NCBI GenBank assembly: GCA_045106235.1
Contig: JBGCEJ010000004.1
Span: 62,001 to 126,000 of the forward strand
DNA: 64,000 bases
From: UBA4427 sp045106235
GTDB lineage: Bacteria; Myxococcota_A; UBA9160; UBA4427
Reading direction: 5' to 3'
This document shows positions 60,048 to 64,000 of the stretch, in pieces. The notes beneath the pieces are model-generated. The model was not told the origin of the DNA. It ran no database searches and saw nothing but the letters and a program-made list of their open reading frames with translations. How positions within the stretch are numbered: position 1 is the stretch's first letter; each line of letters opens with the position of its first letter. A program made the translations under genes and the position numbers.

Positions 60048-60833
60048 ATGCGAAGCCGAAGCCCACTAAAACCACGGAAAGCACCACGGAAAGCACCACG
60101 GAAAGCACCACGGAATCGATTGATTTCCGGCTTGCTTGCTTTTATCGCCAGCGCAGGGCTGTGTGTGTCGGGGGCCGCCGCGCAAGAGGATGATGCGGCA
60201 GCCGAGCCTGCTCCGAAGGGGACGCAAGGCGTCTACGTCTATCTGGGGACGGGTTTCTCCGTCGTGGGCGAACAGAATACGGATATCCCCCTTGCGGACG
60301 ATTCATTTCGAACCGCCGATCAGGATATCCAGTACGAAGATGCAGCGATCGCCGAGGTGGCCTTGGGCTACCGCTTTACGACGAATATCCGCGCCGAGGT
60401 GAACGCGAGCTACCGCGCCCATGCGGTCAAGGATCTTCCCGACTCTGGGCATCGCGGTGATATCCATGCGGTCGCGACCATGGCGAACATTTTCTACGAC
60501 TATCCCATCGGGAAGGGCGGCGGGGACTACGACGTTCCGATGTTCGTTCCTTATGTGGGTGCGGGTGTCGGTGTGCTCTGGACCAAGCCTCGCTCGGAGC
60601 TGGAATTCCCGGCCGGACTGAAGCTTCGGGGCGAGAGCGCGGAATTTGCGTGGAATATCTTGCTCGGCGTCGAAGTTCCGATCACGGATTATTTCGGCAT
60701 CCAGGTGGGCTACCGATACCTTGAGGCGATGGATCATCGCTGGAACCTGCGAGACGGTGCGCGCGCTGTGAGCGGCATCGACGGTTCCTACTTGGCGCAC
60801 GAAGGGCGAGTCGGTTTCCGCTTCGGCTACTAG
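60048..60833 (+). CDS. Outer-membrane beta-barrel protein
   Basis: A 261-residue exported porin-like or OmpA/Ail-type barrel. The signal peptide has an unusual basic n-region with three KAPR units followed by the hydrophobic core LISGLLAFIASAGLCVSGAAAQ. The mature part has alternating hydrophobic strands (VYVYLGTGFSVVG, FVPYVGAGVGVLW, FGIQVGYRYLEAM) and ends in an aromatic (RVGFRFGY), the pattern for outer-membrane assembly. GGAG before ATG 60048. The C-terminal Tyr fits the BAM signal. Function unknown. Confidence 0.82.
   Translation: MRSRSPLKPRKAPRKAPRKAPRNRLISGLLAFIASAGLCVSGAAAQEDDAAAEPAPKGTQGVYVYLGTGFSVVGEQNTDIPLADDSFRTADQDIQYEDAAIAEVALGYRFTTNIRAEVNASYRAHAVKDLPDSGHRGDIHAVATMANIFYDYPIGKGGGDYDVPMFVPYVGAGVGVLWTKPRSELEFPAGLKLRGESAEFAWNILLGVEVPITDYFGIQVGYRYLEAMDHRWNLRDGARAVSGIDGSYLAHEGRVGFRFGY
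60071..60118. repeat. 12-bp tandem repeat coding KAPR
   Basis: The unit ACCACGGAAAGC occurs three times exactly (60071-60106), with a fourth partial copy (60107-60118). It adds basic residues to the n-region of the signal peptide of the outer-membrane protein. Confidence 0.9.
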
Positions 60834-60862
60834 CTTGGGCGAGAACGCGCGCGTTCGAGAGC

Positions 60863-60888
60863 AAAAGAGCTCCTAAAAAGAGCTCCTA
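60863..60888. repeat. 13-bp perfect direct repeat between convergent genes
   Basis: AAAAGAGCTCCTA occurs twice in tandem (60863-60875, 60876-60888). Nearby, AGCGCCTAG occurs twice (60908-60916, 60919-60927) and the palindrome GAACGCGCGCGTTC lies at 60843-60856. All within 90 bases of the outer-membrane protein stop; function unknown. Confidence 0.8.
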
Positions 60889-60961
60889 TCCTAAAGGGCA
60901 CGTAAAGAGCGCCTAGACAGCGCCTAGCGAACGTGGCGCGCCGCTCGCCGCCGCCGCGACC

Positions 60962-61975
60962 CTAGAGCCCGAGTTCGCGGTCTTGGGCCTCGGGATCGAG
61001 ATGTTCGAACTGAATGATTTCGAGACGCTCAAACGCTTCGCGGACACGCGGGGTGATCAGTCCTAGCTTGCGAAGGTTCGGGACGATGCGCATGAAGAGC
61101 ATGCTGCGGAACAATTGTCCCGTCGGCGATTCCATGATCGCATTTTGGACCTCTGCCTCGTTCCAGCCCATCGCTCGCCCGATCTCCGCGCCTGCTAGGC
61201 GGTTTCGCATCAGCTCGCAGGCGTAGATAATGAAGTCCTCGCGGTCGCGCATTTCGGCGGGGGAGAGATCCTTGAAATGGTCTCGGAGCGCGAGCACGCC
61301 GAACGCAACATGGCGCGACTCGTCCTTCATCACGTATTTCAGGAGATCCTTGAGCAGCGGTTCTTCCGTTGCTTTCCAGAGGCTTCCGAAGGCCGCCATG
61401 GCGAGGCCTTCGATGATAATTTGCATGCCCAGGAATTTGAAATCCCACCGCGCGTCTTTGATTGTCGCGTCGAGGAGTTCTTTGAGTGCCGGGTTGATCG
61501 GCCATTCCCACTCGAGCTTGGTATTTACGTAGCGAGCGAAAACTTCAACATGCCGCGCTTCGTCCATGGTTTGGCTGGCCGCGTAAAATTTCGCGTCCAT
61601 CCACGGCACGGAGCCGACAAGCTGAGACGCGACGACGAGCGCTCCCTGTTCGCCATGGAGGAACTGCGACAGCTGGTTCGAGATCTGGGCGTGGCGCAGG
61701 CGCGCGCGTTCCTTCTCGTTCAGCTTTTGCGCCGGGCCATAGTCCGCGAGGGGGTCGAAGGCAGCGGGAACGATCGTGGGGGACTCAGGTTCCACGGCAA
61801 GACTCCAATCGAGTTGGGTCGTTCCGTTCCACTGCTCGCGTTTGGACTTTTCGTAGAGCTCGCGCAGCCCTTCTTTGACCGATCCGTAATTCCAAACGTA
61901 GTTGGAGTCAAAGGAGGTCAGAATCGTTTCGAGGTCCTGGTCAACGGAATCGGCTTCGATGGGCGTGGCGGCCAT
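60962..61975 (-). CDS. Ferritin-like diiron protein
   Basis: 337 residues with the four-helix diiron pattern: HGEQGALV, TMDEARHVEVF, IIIEGLAMAAFG and KDESRHVAFG, giving two ExxH pairs plus two extra Glu. Resembles the ribonucleotide-reductase-like ferritin superfamily (including acyl-ACP and amine oxygenases), not storage ferritin. Start at ATG 61975 with AAGGAG; the frame to 62038 is not used. It is divergent from a TetR gene that probably controls it. Confidence 0.8.
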   Translation of the reverse strand: MAATPIEADSVDQDLETILTSFDSNYVWNYGSVKEGLRELYEKSKREQWNGTTQLDWSLAVEPESPTIVPAAFDPLADYGPAQKLNEKERARLRHAQISNQLSQFLHGEQGALVVASQLVGSVPWMDAKFYAASQTMDEARHVEVFARYVNTKLEWEWPINPALKELLDATIKDARWDFKFLGMQIIIEGLAMAAFGSLWKATEEPLLKDLLKYVMKDESRHVAFGVLALRDHFKDLSPAEMRDREDFIIYACELMRNRLAGAEIGRAMGWNEAEVQNAIMESPTGQLFRSMLFMRIVPNLRKLGLITPRVREAFERLEIIQFEHLDPEAQDRELGL

Positions 61976-62112
61976 GGCTTGGGCTCCTTGCAGCGTGAAT
62001 TCGCAGCGTGGATAAGGTAAATCGGTTCTGTGGTTCAAAACATGACGTGGGATTCAGGTTTTGGCAAGTCGATGTGCCCACCGCCGAAGCTGACTTGGAG
62101 TACGATGATCCC

Positions 62113-62874
62113 ATGTCCGCCCACAGTCGTTCAATCAGTTCTCGATCAAACCAGACCGAGGAGAACCTTCTTTCTGCCAAACAGGGGACCTCTGCTGAGC
62201 CCGTGCACTCGGCCGAGCCGGAGCCCTCGGCGACCTTAGCCGGGCGTGGGGCTCCTCGGCCGCCTCAGCAGGCCCGGAGCCGGCGAACCCGCGAGAAGCT
62301 GGTAGCGGCCGCGATCCAATGTTTCGAGCGCCACGGCTTCGAGGAGACGACGACAGCGATGATTGCGGCCGAGGCCGGCGTCGCGGTGGGAACCGTCTAC
62401 AACTATTTCCGGGACAAGCGAGAGCTGATCCTAGAGCTCCTGGACGGCACGATGCGCGAGGTGGCGGAAGAGACGATTGCGCAGCTCGATCCGGCCAGCT
62501 GGCAGGGGAGGACGGATCCCCGGGAGCGGACGCGCACGCTGATCGATGCGATTTTTCATACGCAGAAGCTACGTCCAGGAATCCAGAGGATTCTCTGGGC
62601 GCAGTATTTCAAGGACGACGATTTCAGGGAGCCTTTCGAGGCGATTCGCGATCGACTTCAAGAGGCGATCGATCAATTTATCGAAGCGGTGGCTGAGGCA
62701 GGGCTCGCGCGCGCCGATTTGGATCCGGAGATGGCCTCCTTCGTGATTCTGAACGCGGTTCAGTGGAATTCGACGCAGGCCTATCTGAGCGGGGACGACC
62801 GCTTTCTGGATGCGGCGGCCGAGGCGACCTCAGATCTTGTCGCCCGGTATCTCTTTCGCGCAAGTGAGGACTGA
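62113..62874 (+). CDS. TetR-family transcriptional regulator
   Basis: 253 residues. HTH in the N-terminal part: LVAAAIQCFERHGFEETTTA followed by MIAAEAGVAVGTVYNYFRDK. The C-terminal ligand domain is helical. The frame runs to 62008, but the ATG at 62113 is a more likely start; ~40 residues of disordered sequence precede the HTH in either case. It is divergent from the ferritin-like gene, whose promoter would be its natural target (inference). Confidence 0.85.
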   Translation: MSAHSRSISSRSNQTEENLLSAKQGTSAEPVHSAEPEPSATLAGRGAPRPPQQARSRRTREKLVAAAIQCFERHGFEETTTAMIAAEAGVAVGTVYNYFRDKRELILELLDGTMREVAEETIAQLDPASWQGRTDPRERTRTLIDAIFHTQKLRPGIQRILWAQYFKDDDFREPFEAIRDRLQEAIDQFIEAVAEAGLARADLDPEMASFVILNAVQWNSTQAYLSGDDRFLDAAAEATSDLVARYLFRASED

Positions 62875-62947
62875 GGCTCAGGGAAAAGGTACAGCCAAGT
62901 CTCGGGTTCGCCGATAAAGCGAGAGATTAGCTTTTGGAGGGCTCGAA

Positions 62948-63253
62948 ATGTCCAACCGATTTCGACAGATCGTGGCTGCCGTCGCGGCCGTATTACTTCT
63001 TTCAACCGCATTCACGACGACTGCGATGGCTCAGACACGCACGCAGGATGAGGCGGCGCATGCGCCGGCCGTCGTGGACGTGCTGCTGCTTCGTCCGGCC
63101 GGCTTTGTAAGCCTGGTCGTGGGGACAGGACTCTTCCTGGCCCTGACGCCGATCGTCTTGGTGACGCGCCCGCACGAAATCGCCAAGCCGTTCAATGAAC
63201 TTGTCGCCCGACCGGCTCGCTTCCTCTGGAAGGATCCGCTCGGCGGACACTAG
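62948..63253 (+). CDS. Small exported membrane protein, function unknown
   Basis: 101 residues: signal peptide (AAVAAVLLLSTAFTTTAMA) and one transmembrane segment (GFVSLVVGTGLFLALTPIVLVT), ending in FNELVARPARFLWKDPLGGH. The tail resembles small proteins of unknown function in many proteobacteria. GGAG before the ATG. It ends just before a terminator-like hairpin. Confidence 0.7.
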   Translation: MSNRFRQIVAAVAAVLLLSTAFTTTAMAQTRTQDEAAHAPAVVDVLLLRPAGFVSLVVGTGLFLALTPIVLVTRPHEIAKPFNELVARPARFLWKDPLGGH

Positions 63254-63290
63254 GCCGGACGTTCTTCGAGAACTCGGGTCCGAACCCGTC

Positions 63291-63322
63291 GCCTCGGTTC
63301 ACGCTCGTTCGTGATCCGAGGC
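63291..63322 (+). terminator. Hairpin terminator after small membrane protein
   Basis: GCCTCGGTTCACG (63291-63303) pairs with CGTGATCCGAGGC (63310-63322) with one mismatch around CTCGTT, followed by GTTCTTGCGTTC. T-rich tail is weak. Confidence 0.6.
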
Positions 63323-63399
63323 GTTCTTGCGTTCAGCGCCCGGTCAGCACAGTCATGGGGCTGTTTGATGGGCGACGTTGAAGGCGCCGCATCGGCGGG

Positions 63400-63666
63400 C
63401 TAGAGATGCCTCATCGTCTGGCGCACGAGCACGATGATCAGCGCAATCAGGCCGCTGTAAACGATCCAGAGGAAGACGGTCTCGCCTGTTTCGGAGTAGC
63501 GCGGGATCCCCGGGCGATCTTCGACGGCCCAGCGGCGAAAGCGAAGGCCGCCGAGTAGGAAGAGGGCGAAGCCAATCGCCCCCGCGATCGCGAGCCCAAG
63601 AGGCAATAATCCGGTCGAAAACGTCTCCATTTTAGGGGGATCGGCGCAACGGACCGGCAGCTTCAT
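63400..63666 (-). CDS. Small membrane protein, two predicted helices
   Basis: 88 residues with two hydrophobic segments (LLPLGLAIAGAIGFALFLLGG and VFLWIVYSGLIALIIVLV) and a basic intracellular loop. No family recognised. Alternative start at the Met at 63630. Convergent with the small exported protein upstream and divergent from the Coq4-like gene. Confidence 0.6.
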   Translation of the reverse strand: MKLPVRCADPPKMETFSTGLLPLGLAIAGAIGFALFLLGGLRFRRWAVEDRPGIPRYSETGETVFLWIVYSGLIALIIVLVRQTMRHL

Positions 63667-63808
63667 CGGGTCTAATCCCTAAGGGGGCTCAAAAAGTGCC
63701 CGCCCTCTGTTGCGGCGCGCGGGAGATCTCTAGTCGGGTTCCGTGGCAATGACCTATCGTTTGCGCGCGGGCCCACTTCGGAGGAGGCCCATCACAGGAG
63801 GTCCGAAG

Positions 63809-64000
63809 ATGAAGCCGCAGAAGAATCCGATTCGTTTCCGTGAAGCTTGGCAGGGGATTCGGGCGCTGATTGCGGATCCCGATGACACATCCCAAGTCTT
63901 CAAGATTATCCGCGCACTCTCAGGGAATTCGGGCGAGCGCGCGTTTCAGCGCTTTCTTAACGGAGAGCACGGTCCGCAGATCCTGGCAGAGCGACGCTCA
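63809..64000 (+). CDS. Coq4-like protein, 3' end cut by window
   Basis: Open frame of 64 codons running off the window, starting at ATG after a perfect AGGAGGT. The visible part, with ALIADPDDTSQVFKIIRALSG and a following QRFLNG, resembles the N-terminal region of Coq4, which is needed for ubiquinone synthesis (C1 decarboxylation/hydroxylation step in eukaryotes). Only the N-terminus is visible, so the assignment is provisional. Confidence 0.65.
   Translation, partial: MKPQKNPIRFREAWQGIRALIADPDDTSQVFKIIRALSGNSGERAFQRFLNGEHGPQILAERRS

Noticed and set aside
59741..60193. 150-codon plus-strand frame before the outer-membrane protein
   Set aside because: Overlaps the barrel gene in another frame and its end is the repeat TESTTESTTES in that frame, a repeat artefact.
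60843..60856. GAACGCGCGCGTTC palindrome as a restriction or origin site
   Set aside because: A single short GC-rich palindrome is expected by chance in high-GC DNA; reported only as part of the repeat cluster.
1..64000. tRNA, rRNA, CRISPR array, phage or IS elements
   Set aside because: Looked for T-arm-like GGTTCGA sequences, repeated 20-40 bp arrays and transposase motifs; occurrences such as 17713 and 23490 sit beside or within genes and do not fold into a cloverleaf.

Overview
This is a high-GC, gene-dense chromosomal window from a Gram-negative, aerobic, heterotrophic bacterium. Evidence for a Gram-negative cell includes KDO-8-phosphate synthase, a soluble lytic transglycosylase and an outer-membrane beta-barrel. 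Evidence for aerobic respiration includes 2-oxoglutarate dehydrogenase E1, heme-c dehydrogenases and the start of a Coq4-like gene. The mix of DapL, an Mpg-type DNA glycosylase, LutABC, several CoA-dependent catabolic genes and DUF1080/heme-c fusion proteins suggests a 'deltaproteobacterial' lineage (Myxococcota, Binatota or similar). That placement is inference. I see no phage, IS element, CRISPR array, rRNA or tRNA.

Regions. 0-8 kb: a 5'-truncated lytic transglycosylase, an acyl-CoA synthetase, an alpha-methylacyl-CoA racemase-type protein, an SPFH protein, a Nudix hydrolase and an alpha/beta hydrolase. 8-24 kb: cupin, DNA glycosylase, sucA, a two-gene acyl-CoA dehydrogenase unit, an ABC-class ATPase, a TauD-like oxygenase, a radical SAM protein, an M1 aminopeptidase, an NSS transporter and a HIT protein. 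24-45 kb: a thiolase/DUF35/SDR operon, a TPR lipoprotein with a damaged zinc motif, a shrunken alcohol dehydrogenase remnant overlapping a Baeyer-Villiger-type monooxygenase, two very large secreted heme-c proteins, a CaiB-type CoA-transferase, several SDRs and an SDR-lutABC operon. 45-56 kb, an envelope and lipid region: a Tam41-like CDP-diacylglycerol synthase coupled to a diacylglycerol-kinase-family protein, a metallophosphoesterase, an NTP transferase, kdsA, and an 853-residue GT/methyltransferase-like/ELM1 fusion, followed by an acyl-CoA dehydrogenase and a GNAT protein. 56-64 kb: dapL, a tiny acidic protein, a glutaredoxin-like protein, an ArgZ-type arginine dihydrolase carrying half of a LOR/SDH domain, an outer-membrane protein, a ferritin-like protein with a divergent TetR regulator, two small membrane proteins and the 5' end of a Coq4-like gene.

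Working together: the acyl-CoA synthetase, racemase, paired acyl-CoA dehydrogenases, thiolase plus DUF35 partner, SDRs and the flavin monooxygenase are the parts expected for aerobic breakdown of branched-chain or sterol-like acyl-CoAs, although they are scattered rather than in one operon. The most unusual features are the Tam41/DAG-kinase pair, the truncated ArgZ-LOR/SDH architecture, the three-domain ELM1 fusion, the cytochrome/propeller/DUF1080 fusion, the doubly deleted ADH remnant, and an apparent excess of the heptamer GTTAGGC.
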